In this document: positions 53,947 through 63,397 of the stretch, piece after piece
Layout: each line of letters opens with the position of its first letter
Position numbering within the stretch: position 1 is the first letter of the stretch
From: Verrucomicrobiaceae bacterium
GTDB taxonomy: Bacteria > Verrucomicrobiota > Verrucomicrobiia > Verrucomicrobiales > Verrucomicrobiaceae
NCBI GenBank assembly: GCA_947507875.1
Contig: CANNQP010000020.1
Location: 1 to 64,000 of the forward strand
Length of the DNA stretch: 64,000 nt
Direction: 5' to 3'
Position numbers and translations under genes: made by a program
The notes under the pieces: generated by a model
Seen by the model: the letters and a program-made list of their open reading frames with translations, nothing else
What the model was told of the DNA's origin: nothing
The model's database searches: none

Positions 53947-55623
53947 TCAACGATTCAGAACCCATGCTGAAACGCACCCATCATGTGCTTGCTGCGCGGT
54001 GGCTGCAAAATCGGCCAAGTAAGCGCGCTCATACTGAGGTTTGGGCCAGATGGTCGAGCGTGCATCCAGATCGGCATGAACGTGAACGCTGCCCGAAAGA
54101 AGATCGAACTCGATTTCATCCCCGTCTTGAACAGCGGCGATAGGACCACCTGCAGCTGCCTCGGGTGAGGCGTGTAATCCCATCACTCCATGCGAGACTC
54201 CGGAGACACGGCCATCCGAAAGGAAGGCGACTTTGCCATCGAGTTCTGGCACAGCCAGGGCTGCGCTGGCGACTAGCAATTCAGGCATTCCTGCGGCAAT
54301 CGGCCCCACACCGCGCAGCACGACCACATGGCCTGGCTGAATCCGGCCTGCGGCTGCGGCATCTGAGACCTCTTTGACGCTGGTGAAGCAGATTGCGCGG
54401 CCTCTGAAGCTGGGGTCCGCACGTGAGGACACTTTGAAAACCATGCCGTGTGGAGCTAGGTTGCCGAAGCAAATCTGTAGATCTGCATAAGCTTTGAAGG
54501 GCTGTCCCAGGGGCGCGATGAGCTCTTGGTTCATAGGCACATCAGGGCAGTGGGCCACGTTGGCCTCCAGCGATTCTCCGGTGACCGTCATGCACGTGCC
54601 GTCCAGCACGCCTGCGCGGATCAAGTGGCGGAGGAGCATCGCTGTGCCGCCGATGCGATGGAGGTCGGCCATGGTACCTTTCCCACGAGGGGCGAAATTG
54701 CAGTAAACCGGCGTGCGCCTGCAAATGGCTTGGATGTCTTTGAGGGTAAAATCTACACCCGCTTCATGAGCTAGAGCTAGCATGTGCAGTACGCCATTGG
54801 TGGAGCCTCCAATCGCAGCAATGGCGGCCATGGCATTGGAAAGAGCCGCATGAGTCAAGATGTCTCTGGGCCTGAGGTTCAGCTCTAGCAGCCGACGCAT
54901 GGCTTTGCCCACGCGTTCACAGTCTGTGAGCTTGCTCTGATCCACGGCAGGAATGCTGGAGGTGTCTGGCAGGCTGAGACCCATCGCTTCCAGGGCAATG
55001 CCCCAGGTGTTGAAGGAAGCTGCGATTCCGCACCCTCCTGCACCTGGGCAGGCATGGCGGATCACGGTTTCGGATTCTTCAAAGGAGATTTTGCCTGTGT
55101 TGGCTTGAGCCTGAGAATCATAGGCATCCAAAATGGTTAACGAGCGCCCTTGATGGCAGCCCGGTAGAATGCTGCCGCCATTGACGACAAGACCTGGGCA
55201 GTTCATCCGGGCTAGTGCCATTGCAAAAGCGGGGCCATTCTTGTCGCAATGATGCAGGCCGATCATGCCATCGTAGCGATGGGAGGTGCAAACCATCTCG
55301 GCGCCATTGGCCATGATGTTTCGTGAAACAAGAGACGCGGCACCGCCTTCATGCCCTTGAGTGATGTTGTCACTGACGGGGCTGACGCCAAAAGGGAAGG
55401 CGATCAATCCTGATTCAGCACAGCTTTTCTCCAAAGCCTTCGCCAGCTCATGAGCACGTAAGTTGCAAAGATTGCCATCAAGAAGCGGCGTTGCGATGCC
55501 GATCTGTGGCTTATTGAAATCATTTTCAGTAAAGCCAAGGCCCCAGTAAAAAGCTTTGACGCCACGCTGCCATCCGTGGGTTAAAGATGAGGAATTCCAG
55601 TTGAGTTGGGAAGTTGAAGACAT
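53947..55623 (-). CDS. IlvD/Edd-family dehydratase, divergent
   Basis: A 558-residue dehydratase with the three cluster cysteines of the family: NLCNLRAHELAK (~45), HHCDKNGPAFAMA (~118) and HACPGAGGCGIAASFNTW (~190). SDGRVSGVSHGVMGLHASPEAAAGGPIA near residue 475 corresponds to the SDGRFSG...GHVSPEA active-site region. Compared with dihydroxy-acid dehydratase, CDKxxPG is CDKNGPA, YTANTM is ASFNTW and GHVSPEA is LHASPEA. It could be an IlvD or a sugar-acid dehydratase; sequence alone does not decide. The ATG at 55623 is preferred over a TTG at 55635. A terminator separates it from the next gene upstream. Confidence 0.85.
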   Translation of the reverse strand: MSSTSQLNWNSSSLTHGWQRGVKAFYWGLGFTENDFNKPQIGIATPLLDGNLCNLRAHELAKALEKSCAESGLIAFPFGVSPVSDNITQGHEGGAASLVSRNIMANGAEMVCTSHRYDGMIGLHHCDKNGPAFAMALARMNCPGLVVNGGSILPGCHQGRSLTILDAYDSQAQANTGKISFEESETVIRHACPGAGGCGIAASFNTWGIALEAMGLSLPDTSSIPAVDQSKLTDCERVGKAMRRLLELNLRPRDILTHAALSNAMAAIAAIGGSTNGVLHMLALAHEAGVDFTLKDIQAICRRTPVYCNFAPRGKGTMADLHRIGGTAMLLRHLIRAGVLDGTCMTVTGESLEANVAHCPDVPMNQELIAPLGQPFKAYADLQICFGNLAPHGMVFKVSSRADPSFRGRAICFTSVKEVSDAAAAGRIQPGHVVVLRGVGPIAAGMPELLVASAALAVPELDGKVAFLSDGRVSGVSHGVMGLHASPEAAAGGPIAAVQDGDEIEFDLLSGSVHVHADLDARSTIWPKPQYERAYLADFAATAQQAHDGCVSAWVLNR

Positions 55624-55676
55624 GGGATGAGTCAAAAGGCTCGGAAGGTTTTAACAGGTAGCACACTTCTGGTGCC

Positions 55677-55710
55677 AAAAAAAACTCCCGGCCAGAAGAC
55701 TGGCCGGGAG
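55677..55710 (-). terminator. Rho-independent terminator of the outer-membrane protein gene
   Basis: CTCCCGGCCA (55685-55694) and TGGCCGGGAG (55701-55710) form a perfect 10-bp stem around GAAGAC. Eight A residues (55677-55684) give the T-run on the minus strand. It lies 34 bases after the stop of the outer-membrane protein gene and ends that transcript before the dehydratase gene. Confidence 0.93.
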
Positions 55711-55743
55711 CTGAATGAAGGAGTCAGAGAAGACCCCGACAAA

Positions 55744-56613
55744 TTAGAAGGTCACGCCGAGCTTCACGCCACCGAAAACTTCGCTGTCTTGGGTGTTGTT
55801 GAAGTGACGGGTGGTCAGGGACATGTTGTAAGCGACATAAGGCGTCAGAGTGGCGCTCTTGGTCAGCTTGATTGGAGCAGAGACGGTAGGGATGACGTGT
55901 GTCAGGCCGCTCTGATTGCCACCGAAGGTGTAATAGTTGGTGAAGCCGTAGCCCAGCTTGACAGCTGGAACGATGCTCAGCCAGGAAGTGACTTCGATAG
56001 GAAGGTCAGCACCGACTTCAGCGTAGGAAGCACCGATGGTGAAGTCATAGAAGAAACCACCATAGAGGTTCACTGGGCCGACGGAGGAAGCGACGGTAAG
56101 ACCGACTTCTTCAACACCCGTGACGTTCAGTTCGCCAGCGCCGTTCTGGATGCCAAAGTTGGAACCAGAGAAGCCGTCGAAGAACTCATAGTGAGTGTAA
56201 ACCAGACCGAACTTGGCGAAGCCAGCGTCGTAGGTCAGGGATGTGCTCAGGTCGAGCTCAGAATAATCGAAATCACCATTGCCATTGTGGCCGCCAGCAG
56301 GGGTGAAAGAGGTGTCAACGGTGGAGGTGTAGAGAGCACCGAAACCAAGAGACAGTTGCTCAGTCAGCGGGACGCTGAGGTTGAGGCCAGCCCAGGTGGT
56401 GTTGTCTGCGAACCAGAGACCGCGGAAGTAGTAGCGGGTGTCGTAACCCACTTCCAAGGTAGCGCCAAGGCTGTCAAACAGCGCGCTGGACTCTTCTGGA
56501 GCCACAGCAGCCGAAGCCTTGCCACTTGCAGCAGTGCCGGCGAAAGCGTTCATGCTGGCGCAAGCCGCGAGAACGAGAGCCGACTTCGTGATGACGGAGG
56601 TCATGCTTTTCAT
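55744..56613 (-). CDS. Outer-membrane beta-barrel protein
   Basis: A 289-residue protein with a signal peptide (MKSMTSVITKSALVLAACASMNAFA). A long series of amphipathic beta strands follows (LEVGYDTRYYFRGLWFADNTTWAGLNLSVP, LTYDAGFAKFGLVYTHYEF, VFGGVKLGVTF). The C-terminal residue is Phe, as expected for insertion by the BAM machinery. It resembles the TIGR02001-like or OmpW-sized barrel group, but I cannot name the family. It has its own terminator and a long untranslated upstream region, which fits a well-expressed single gene. Confidence 0.85.
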   Translation of the reverse strand: MKSMTSVITKSALVLAACASMNAFAGTAASGKASAAVAPEESSALFDSLGATLEVGYDTRYYFRGLWFADNTTWAGLNLSVPLTEQLSLGFGALYTSTVDTSFTPAGGHNGNGDFDYSELDLSTSLTYDAGFAKFGLVYTHYEFFDGFSGSNFGIQNGAGELNVTGVEEVGLTVASSVGPVNLYGGFFYDFTIGASYAEVGADLPIEVTSWLSIVPAVKLGYGFTNYYTFGGNQSGLTHVIPTVSAPIKLTKSATLTPYVAYNMSLTTRHFNNTQDSEVFGGVKLGVTF

Positions 56614-56852
56614 GTGTATTGTTGGTCGATTTAGTTTGTTGATGTGGATGGAGGTTGGTCCGGGAGACCTCCCACCGTGTCTTCCAATTTAAGCACCTGA
56701 TGTGCCATTGCCAAGCATCTTTTCTGAAAATTATTGAGTGTGGTTCACTGTTTATCTTCCTGAAGTTGTCGTCATTGCGGTGCACCTTTTAGGAATTTGG
56801 CTGCAATCGCTGATCTCCTCCAGGAGCTGGCTGCTTTTGAATGGCAAACAGT

Positions 56853-57677
56853 TTAGGCGATCAGGATCTCTTTCATGGTCTGAAACCATAAAAAGAGGCA
56901 GCCTCGCCATGAGTAACGCAACAGACCCTCACCTGCTTCTTCGATCAGCCCGGCATCGACATTGTGATGAATCTGCTGGCGTAGATCTTGCTCGATTCTA
57001 GTGGAGAGCGTGTTGGTATCTAGTTCTGCAAGATCTTTTCTCTCGATGCCTTGGCTGGTGAGATAAGTCTCGTGCAGTTGAACGAATTCCGCCATGGATT
57101 GGGCTTTCAATTGTCGGTTGATCCGTTGTTCGGGGGCAGACTTCATGGTCGCTGGATGCGCCAAGTTGGTGGTCGTGTAGGACAGCCCGTCTTGCAGCCT
57201 TGAGGTCAGGCTGATGTAGCTTTCCGTCCAGGGGATACCTTCCTGTTGCACCATGCCGATCGTTGCCTGCATCCGACTTTGCTCATGATAGAAAATGCGC
57301 ATGAAGTGGTCGGTATCGCTCCATTTCCAGCCAGCATCTTCGGTCATGACAAAGCCTTCGTCTTCAATTTCCTGAGTCAGTTCATGAAGCTCAGGAAAGA
57401 TCTCGCTACTTGGCGCAAAGCGTCCTTTGACCTCACTGGTTTGGGTGAAGCGCAGGCGTCTCACATGTACGACGATTTCTACCCAAGGAAGCATGAACCA
57501 GAGGCCCACGCCGCAGGCTCCCGCAACATGGCTTCCTGTGAGAAACCAGCCTAACATGTATGAGGAAGCCAACATGGCCAATAGACCCATTTTGCGCACG
57601 ATTCGGTGGGCAAAGGTGCGGCAAGCGAGCGCGAAAACGATCGTTGCAGCCAAAAAAAGGAGCTCTTGTAGATCCAT
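56853..57677 (-). CDS. Membrane-anchored protein of unknown function
   Basis: A 274-residue protein with two or three N-terminal hydrophobic segments (LLFLAATIVFALACRTFAH, LAMLASSYMLGWFLTG, VAGACGVGLWFMLPWVEIVVHV). The soluble C-terminal domain of ~190 residues has no motif I recognise. The domain includes DEGFVMTEDAGWKWSDTDHFMRIFYHEQSRMQATIG. Composition and a clean ATG support it as real. It stands alone between the divergent permease gene and the outer-membrane protein gene. Confidence 0.75.
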   Translation of the reverse strand: MDLQELLFLAATIVFALACRTFAHRIVRKMGLLAMLASSYMLGWFLTGSHVAGACGVGLWFMLPWVEIVVHVRRLRFTQTSEVKGRFAPSSEIFPELHELTQEIEDEGFVMTEDAGWKWSDTDHFMRIFYHEQSRMQATIGMVQQEGIPWTESYISLTSRLQDGLSYTTTNLAHPATMKSAPEQRINRQLKAQSMAEFVQLHETYLTSQGIERKDLAELDTNTLSTRIEQDLRQQIHHNVDAGLIEEAGEGLLRYSWRGCLFLWFQTMKEILIA

Positions 57678-57804
57678 AGTGATACTTAATCAGACAAGAT
57701 ACGAACGAGTTCTGGCCTCGTCCAGAGCGGTTTCAAAAGAGCGGCGTGGCTATCTGTTGAAGTTTTGAATTGCTTTCATCCTAGGTTCTGGGGAGAGATG
57801 GCAC

Positions 57805-59238
57805 ATGAGTGCTATTGCGGCTTCCCTGGATGATTTCCCTGATAGCCTTTCTCCGATGGTGATTAAGGAGCTAAGGCAAGGCCTACGCACCCGGGTTTTC
57901 ACGGGTACTTTGCTGCTGCTGCATGTTTTTTTGATGCTCACGATGCTGATCTCTAGCTTTTCGAGTGATGTAGAAAATGCTCGATGGGTTTTTGATACCA
58001 TTTCCAGCTTGGGGCTCTGTTTGATTTTGCCTTTGAGGGGAATGAATGCGGTGTCAGATGAGATCAAGCACGGTACTTTGGAGATGCTGCGTTTGACGCG
58101 TTTGAGTAGCCTAAAGATCATTTTTGGAAAATGGGCTGCTGTAGCTCTGCTCTGCTTGTTGGTGGCATTCAGTTTATTGCCTTACTTGGCAGCTCGATAC
58201 CTTTTGGGAGGAGTGGAGTTGAGCGCCGAGCTTCTGATCCTTGTGGTGAAGTTTTTGTTGGGTTTGGTCTTTGCGGCCGTGCTCATCGCTCTTTCGACGA
58301 TTCGCCAGCCTTGGTTGCGCTCCCTGCTCATTTTTGTGCCCTTGTTTTTTGGTGGTTTCGGCCTGTTGGGATTTTTGCTCGTTACGGTGCGCGGCACGAC
58401 AGCGCCAAGTCTCCTGATGAGCTATGGATGGGAGGGGTTGGTTTGGTTCTTAGCGGCGGCCTGGTTGATTTTTGCCTTTTTGGCTCTGGCAGCTTCGCGC
58501 ATTTCCCCACCGGCAGAGCCGCTATCGGCGATGAAGCGCTCGGTGCATTTGGTGACCATGAGCCTGCCTTTCGTATGTTGGCTCATTTCGGGCGATGGCG
58601 ATTGGCTACTGTGGGTTTTCCCGGTGCTTGGGGTTCTTGCGCTTGATGCTATGGCTGAGCCTCTGAATCGTGTTCCAACCGCGTATGCGTGTTTTTTCAA
58701 AGCGGGCTTTTGCGGGCGTCTTTTGCTGCCGATTCTTGCTCCAGGATGGTGCGCTGGTTTTTGGGCAACACTCTTTGGAAGCAGCATCGCTGCTGTGGGT
58801 CTGATGATAGCGGGTTCGACAGAGATCCTTCCCTATTTTTTCCTCGCTGCTTGCAGCTTTTGGATGGCTTGTACGATTCTGTTAATCTTGCCAACACGGA
58901 AGTCTGAAGATCTGTTGCCCCTTTTGATTGGGACACTGCTTTTGATGGTGGCCGTGGTCAGTTTGTTGGGGGGACTTGGTTGGTTGAGTTCCAAGGCTTC
59001 TGGCAAACTTTCATGGGTTCTCGCCTTTTTGCCGCCTACGGCTTGGGTGGGTGCGCAAAACTTTGCCGCAGGGGCTGAGCGAAAGGAGTTCCTGCAGTTG
59101 AGCCTGCGTTTTGCAGCCGTTTGGCCGCTTGCGCTGGCCACTCTGAGTGTGATCTTTGGAAGATCTCTTGCCAGGGTAAGACAACAAGCCATGGAGCTTG
59201 CAAGGAAATCAAATGCCGCGGCAGTCCCTAGAACTTGA
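57805..59238 (+). CDS. ABC-2-like membrane permease, no ATPase adjacent
   Basis: A 477-residue integral membrane protein with about twelve hydrophobic segments. The N-terminus [27 protein letters not shown] and then [26 protein letters not shown] are the conserved beginnings of ABC-2/GldF-type permeases. The matching ATPase is not nearby, so substrate and partner are unknown. Its last 11 bases overlap the end of the convergent trpB gene. Confidence 0.8.
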   Translation: MSAIAASLDDFPDSLSPMVIKELRQGLRTRVFTGTLLLLHVFLMLTMLISSFSSDVENARWVFDTISSLGLCLILPLRGMNAVSDEIKHGTLEMLRLTRLSSLKIIFGKWAAVALLCLLVAFSLLPYLAARYLLGGVELSAELLILVVKFLLGLVFAAVLIALSTIRQPWLRSLLIFVPLFFGGFGLLGFLLVTVRGTTAPSLLMSYGWEGLVWFLAAAWLIFAFLALAASRISPPAEPLSAMKRSVHLVTMSLPFVCWLISGDGDWLLWVFPVLGVLALDAMAEPLNRVPTAYACFFKAGFCGRLLLPILAPGWCAGFWATLFGSSIAAVGLMIAGSTEILPYFFLAACSFWMACTILLILPTRKSEDLLPLLIGTLLLMVAVVSLLGGLGWLSSKASGKLSWVLAFLPPTAWVGAQNFAAGAERKEFLQLSLRFAAVWPLALATLSVIFGRSLARVRQQAMELARKSNAAAVPRT

Positions 59239-60454
59239 GGTCTTCTTGAAAGATCATTCGTGCGGCTTGAGCGACATCTTTGTCTCCACGACCTGATACA
59301 TTGACGATGATGATTTGATCCTTGGACATTTGTGGAGCCACCTTCATCGCATGAGCGAGAGCGTGAGAGCTTTCCAGGGCGGGGATAATGCCCTCGGTTC
59401 GCGATAGGGATTGGAAAGCTTCCAGTGCCTCGCTGTCTGTGGCGTAGGAGTATTCCGCGCGGCCTAAGTCATGAAGCCAGGCGTGCTCGGGCCCTACGGC
59501 AGCGTAGTCGAGTCCCGCGCTGACCGAATGAGTCAGCTGGATCTGCCCGTCGTCATCGGCCAGCAGCCAGGTTTTGGCTCCCTGAAGCACGCCAAGGCGA
59601 CCGCCTTGAAAACGGGCAGCATGACGCTCAGGGATAATTCCATCTCCACCAGCTTCGACCCCAACCATCCGCACGTTAGCATCATTGAGGAAGGGGTGAA
59701 AGAGTCCGATGGCATTGCTTCCACCACCGACACAGGCGATGAGCAAATCGGGCAGACGCTCTTCCCGTTCTAAGATCTGGCGGCGTGCTTCCAGGCCGAT
59801 GACACGATGAAAATCACGGACCATCATTGGATAAGGATGGGCACCGTAGGCCGTGCCCAGGATATAGTGGGTGTGGCGCACATGCGTCACCCAATCACGC
59901 ATGGCTTCATTGACTGCCTCCTTCAGCGTCGCTTGCCCAGCGGTTACGGCCCGGACTTCAGCACCCAGAAAACGCATGCGCGCCACGTTGAGGGCTTGGC
60001 GTTCCATGTCCACTTTCCCCATATAAATCACGCATTCGAGACCTGCACGGGCTGCGACGGTGGCTGTGGCCACGCCGTGCTGTCCAGCACCTGTTTCGGC
60101 GATGATGCGAGTTTTTCCCAGCCTTTGGGCCAGCATGATCTGTCCGAGGGCATTGTTGATTTTGTGCGCTCCGGTATGAAGTAGGTCTTCACGTTTCAGG
60201 TAGATGCGGGCGCCACCCAGTTTTTCCGTCCAGCGCTCTGCAAAATACAGCGGTGTCTCGCGTCCGACATACTCTCTCAACAGCCGATGTAGTTCTGCCT
60301 GGAAAAGCGGATCTCGTTTGGCGCGCTCATATTCATCCGTCAATTCATTCAGAGCTGCCATGAGGGTCTCTGGCACGAACATGCCGCCGTATGGGCCGAA
60401 ATGGCCGTGTTGATCGGGCATGATGGGCAGTGGGGCGGGCGCGGTAGCAGTCAT
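59228..60454 (-). CDS. trpB: Tryptophan synthase beta subunit
   Basis: A 408-residue PLP enzyme that joins indole and serine. [13 protein letters not shown] is the TrpB1 start. The PLP lysine is K98 in HTGAHKINN, and [14 protein letters not shown] and [15 protein letters not shown] are the cofactor-binding loops. Length is typical for the main TrpB type. An alternative ATG lies at 60421. No trpA or other trp gene is adjacent in the window, so the trp genes appear to be scattered. Confidence 0.97.
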   Translation of the reverse strand: MTATAPAPLPIMPDQHGHFGPYGGMFVPETLMAALNELTDEYERAKRDPLFQAELHRLLREYVGRETPLYFAERWTEKLGGARIYLKREDLLHTGAHKINNALGQIMLAQRLGKTRIIAETGAGQHGVATATVAARAGLECVIYMGKVDMERQALNVARMRFLGAEVRAVTAGQATLKEAVNEAMRDWVTHVRHTHYILGTAYGAHPYPMMVRDFHRVIGLEARRQILEREERLPDLLIACVGGGSNAIGLFHPFLNDANVRMVGVEAGGDGIIPERHAARFQGGRLGVLQGAKTWLLADDDGQIQLTHSVSAGLDYAAVGPEHAWLHDLGRAEYSYATDSEALEAFQSLSRTEGIIPALESSHALAHAMKVAPQMSKDQIIIVNVSGRGDKDVAQAARMIFQEDLKF

Positions 60455-60559
60455 GGAATGAGGGAACGTAGAGCAGATACGCTTCTTGGCAAATCTGAGG
60501 GGCGCTCAATCCAGGGAAACGGCTTGCGCGTGGCCACCTGAGCCCTTTCATAACAGTCA

Positions 60560-61444
60560 ATGGACATGCTGCTAGCCCTCGACCTCCCCGATCTCGCCGG
60601 GTTGGTGGACTTTTTGAAAAAACAGACCGCTGGCCAAGACATGACGGGTTGGGGAATCGCCTTGGTGGCGTTTTTTGCTGGAATGGCGGTGGCGCGAGGC
60701 ATTGTCTCCCAGATGATTGTGATGGTTAGCCTAGGCATCTCCGTCATGGCTGGCCTTTACGTCTTTCAGCACCGGGCCGTGGTCTTCGGCAGCTATGCTT
60801 TGGATATGCAGACGGATACGCTGTTGTGGGTGTCGATCGCAGTGGCTGTTATGACATTCTTCATCGTGCGCGGGCTGGTTGGTTTCATGGCCGGATTTGG
60901 CCTCATCTCTCTCCTGGCTGGTTTCACTGGCTGGAAGGCAGGATTGCTTAGCCTTTTGCCTTCGGGCGTGATCGTATGGCTAGGGGCCATGGTGCTGCGC
61001 CTCTTGGGTAGTGTTTACAGCATGGAAAATGCAGAGGCCATGCTCCATGGCCAAGGCGCCAAGGACGACTGGCGGCGATGGATCGCGGAGATGGCGCAAA
61101 AAATGGATCGAACTTCCGTGGGGGTTTTGACGGAAAAGCTCGACCCCTATGACCTGCGCGCTAGGGCGAATCTTGCTCGGTTGCTTATTCTGTGGCCTAA
61201 TGGCAGCGTTTGGCAGCAACTCGCCGCCATGGGCCAAGCTCAAGCTGAAGCGCTGAATCATCCCGAAATGGTGCAGCTGGGAAAGGATGCCCATGTGAGG
61301 CAAGCCATCGAGCAAAGAGACTTTGCTGGGCTGATGCAGCTACCGCAAGTCGTGCAGGCTGCCTCAAATCCTAAGCTTGAGCCCTTTCTGAAAACCCTCG
61401 AGCTGGAAGAGGCCATGGACACCGTGGTTTATCAGGCTCGTTAA
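60560..61444 (+). CDS. CvpA-like multi-span membrane protein
   Basis: A 294-residue protein with four or five membrane segments in the first ~150 residues (WGIALVAFFAGMAVARGIVSQ, MVSLGISVMAGLYVF, LLWVSIAVAVMTFFIVRGLVG, GLISLLAGFTGWKAGLLSLLPSGVIVWLGAMVL). The cytoplasmic-looking helical C-terminus has LGKDAHVRQAIEQRDFAGLMQLPQVVQAASNPKL. The arrangement resembles CvpA-family proteins, but the match is weak and the function unknown. It starts 105 bases from the divergent trpB. Confidence 0.7.
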   Translation: MDMLLALDLPDLAGLVDFLKKQTAGQDMTGWGIALVAFFAGMAVARGIVSQMIVMVSLGISVMAGLYVFQHRAVVFGSYALDMQTDTLLWVSIAVAVMTFFIVRGLVGFMAGFGLISLLAGFTGWKAGLLSLLPSGVIVWLGAMVLRLLGSVYSMENAEAMLHGQGAKDDWRRWIAEMAQKMDRTSVGVLTEKLDPYDLRARANLARLLILWPNGSVWQQLAAMGQAQAEALNHPEMVQLGKDAHVRQAIEQRDFAGLMQLPQVVQAASNPKLEPFLKTLELEEAMDTVVYQAR

Positions 61445-61519
61445 CTCACCAAAGCTGTATGAAAAAGGGAAGCTTTTCCCTCGGTCTCTGCCCCATGGCT
61501 TCTTCTCTGATCTTCCTCC

Positions 61520-63298
61520 ATGCCGCCACGTCCGACTGATCTTTCTGCCACTGCGGTTCGTCTTCTCTCTTTTGCCCGTGGGCACCAGCGCATGGCGCTG
61601 CTGCAGATTTGGTTGGCGATGGCTGGCAGCTCGCTTGTCATCGTTTTTCCAGGTGTGGTGCAATGGTTTGTCGATGATCTCCTTCCTCACCGCAATCTAG
61701 CAGGCATCGGGTGGGCTGGTGGATTGGCGGTAGGGGCATTTGCTCTGCGCGAGCTGCTCTTCTCGGTTCGCACACGCCTCAGCAGTGAGTTTGAGCAGCA
61801 AATGACGGCAGACTTGCGGGGGCGTCTCCATGAGAAGATCACCCGCCTGCCTTTGGGGTGGTTCGATCGGCAAAGCACGGGGGATGTGATGGCGCGCATG
61901 ATGGATGATGTCCCGGCGACCCAGCGTGTGATTCTCGAGACCCTTGAGCAAGGGCTAGCGTGCGTGTTTCAGATCATCATCAGTGCAGGGGTCATGTTTT
62001 ACACGAACAGCCACTTGGCCTTCATCGTGATGGCGCCTACGCCTTTGATTGCTGGAGGTGGTTGGTTGTTTGCTCGCTGGGTGGCACCACGCTCGCGTGA
62101 GGCTCGCGAGGCTTCCAGTTGGCTCAGCTCTATCCTGCACGACACGTTCACGGGCATTCGTCAGGTGAAAAGCTACACAGCGGAAAAACCACGCCAGCAG
62201 GCTTTTCATCAGGCCAGTGAGCAGCTGCGCCAGTCCCAACGCAGGCTCATGCATGCCTGGGCGGTGTACAGTCCTCTGATGAGTTTTCTCGGTAGCCTGG
62301 GTTTGGTCTTGTTGCTATGCATGGGGTCGCGGAGCATCCTGCGAGGGGATCTGACCACAGGTGAGCTGTTCCAATTTATCTTTCTCCTGGGCTTTTTTTA
62401 TGAGCCTATCGCCCGCTTGCATGGAGTGAATCAGACGGTGGCGATAGGTCTAGCCAGTGCAGAGCGCGTTTTTGCCATACTGGATCGGGTGGAGGCGGAG
62501 GATCTGGACGCAGGCCAGCACGTCAGCGAGGTCCATGGGCAGATCGAGTTCCGTGAGGTGACCTTTGGCTACGATCCCGACAAGCCCGTTCTGCATGGTG
62601 TGAGCCTCTCTGTGCGCCCGAAGCAAACCGTGGCTATTGTCGGAACGACAGGCTCAGGAAAAAGTACACTGTTTCAGCTGCTCGCACGGTTTTACCAGCC
62701 TCAGTCAGGTAGCATTTGTCTGGATGGTCAGCCTTTGAACGAATTGAGCCGGAGCAGTCTTCGCTCGGCCATGGCCTACGTGACACAAGATGCTTTTCTC
62801 TTTGCGGGAACGATCCGGGAAAATCTTCAACTCGGCTGTCCTGGGGCTACGGATGAAGCCCTGTGGCAATCGCTGCGCCAGGCCTATGCAGAGGATTTTG
62901 TCCGCCGGCACCCCGATGGCCTAGACGCCGAGGTTGGCGAGCGTGGTGTCATGCTCAGTGGTGGAGAGCGTCAGCGCATCGCCATGGCCAGAGCCTTCTT
63001 GAAAGATGCGCCTATCTTGCTGCTGGATGAGGCCACGAGCGCGGTGGACACCGCATCCGAGGCGGCGATCCAGCAGGCATTGAATCGTTTGCGTGCTGAG
63101 CGCACGTGCTTGGTCATCGCCCATCGGCTAAGCACGGTGCTCTCGGCGGATGTCATTTATGTCATGCGCCAAGGTCGCATCATTGCCAGCGGCACAGATG
63201 CCGCGCTTCTGATGAACGGTTCGGAATGGTTGGCCCTGCGGGAAAAAGATCACGAAGGTCAAGAAATCTGCGGGCGAGAGCATGGAGGGGTGCCGTGA
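61520..63298 (+). CDS. MsbA-like ABC exporter (lipid/multidrug)
   Basis: A 592-residue half-transporter with six membrane helices in residues ~20-320 and a nucleotide-binding domain after ~340. Walker A is GTTGSGKST (~374-382), the signature is LSGGERQRIAMARA (~476), and Walker B is ILLLDEATSAVD (~499). EFEQQMTADLRGRLHEKITRLPLGWFDRQSTGDVMARMMDD is the usual coupling-helix region of MsbA/LmrA exporters. It probably works as a homodimer moving lipid or drug. It begins 75 bases after the CvpA-like gene on the same strand. Confidence 0.92.
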   Translation: MPPRPTDLSATAVRLLSFARGHQRMALLQIWLAMAGSSLVIVFPGVVQWFVDDLLPHRNLAGIGWAGGLAVGAFALRELLFSVRTRLSSEFEQQMTADLRGRLHEKITRLPLGWFDRQSTGDVMARMMDDVPATQRVILETLEQGLACVFQIIISAGVMFYTNSHLAFIVMAPTPLIAGGGWLFARWVAPRSREAREASSWLSSILHDTFTGIRQVKSYTAEKPRQQAFHQASEQLRQSQRRLMHAWAVYSPLMSFLGSLGLVLLLCMGSRSILRGDLTTGELFQFIFLLGFFYEPIARLHGVNQTVAIGLASAERVFAILDRVEAEDLDAGQHVSEVHGQIEFREVTFGYDPDKPVLHGVSLSVRPKQTVAIVGTTGSGKSTLFQLLARFYQPQSGSICLDGQPLNELSRSSLRSAMAYVTQDAFLFAGTIRENLQLGCPGATDEALWQSLRQAYAEDFVRRHPDGLDAEVGERGVMLSGGERQRIAMARAFLKDAPILLLDEATSAVDTASEAAIQQALNRLRAERTCLVIAHRLSTVLSADVIYVMRQGRIIASGTDAALLMNGSEWLALREKDHEGQEICGREHGGVP

Positions 63299-63345
63299 AA
63301 CCTAGGTTAACCCTGCTAGGTTGACGCTGCTAGGTTGACGCTGCT
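63299..63345. repeat. Short tandem repeat after the ABC exporter gene
   Basis: Three consecutive 14-base units occupy 63299-63340: a diverged AACCTAGGTTAACC, then two identical CTGCTAGGTTGACG copies. A partial fourth unit (CTGCT) follows. The first unit contains the palindrome AACCTAGGTT. The array starts immediately after the stop codon at 63298. It is probably a slipped-strand duplication without a known role. Confidence 0.6.
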
Positions 63346-63397
63346 TGTAGATGGGTCAGCTGGGCCTGGGGAGTGAGTCGGTGGTGACAACGCCACA

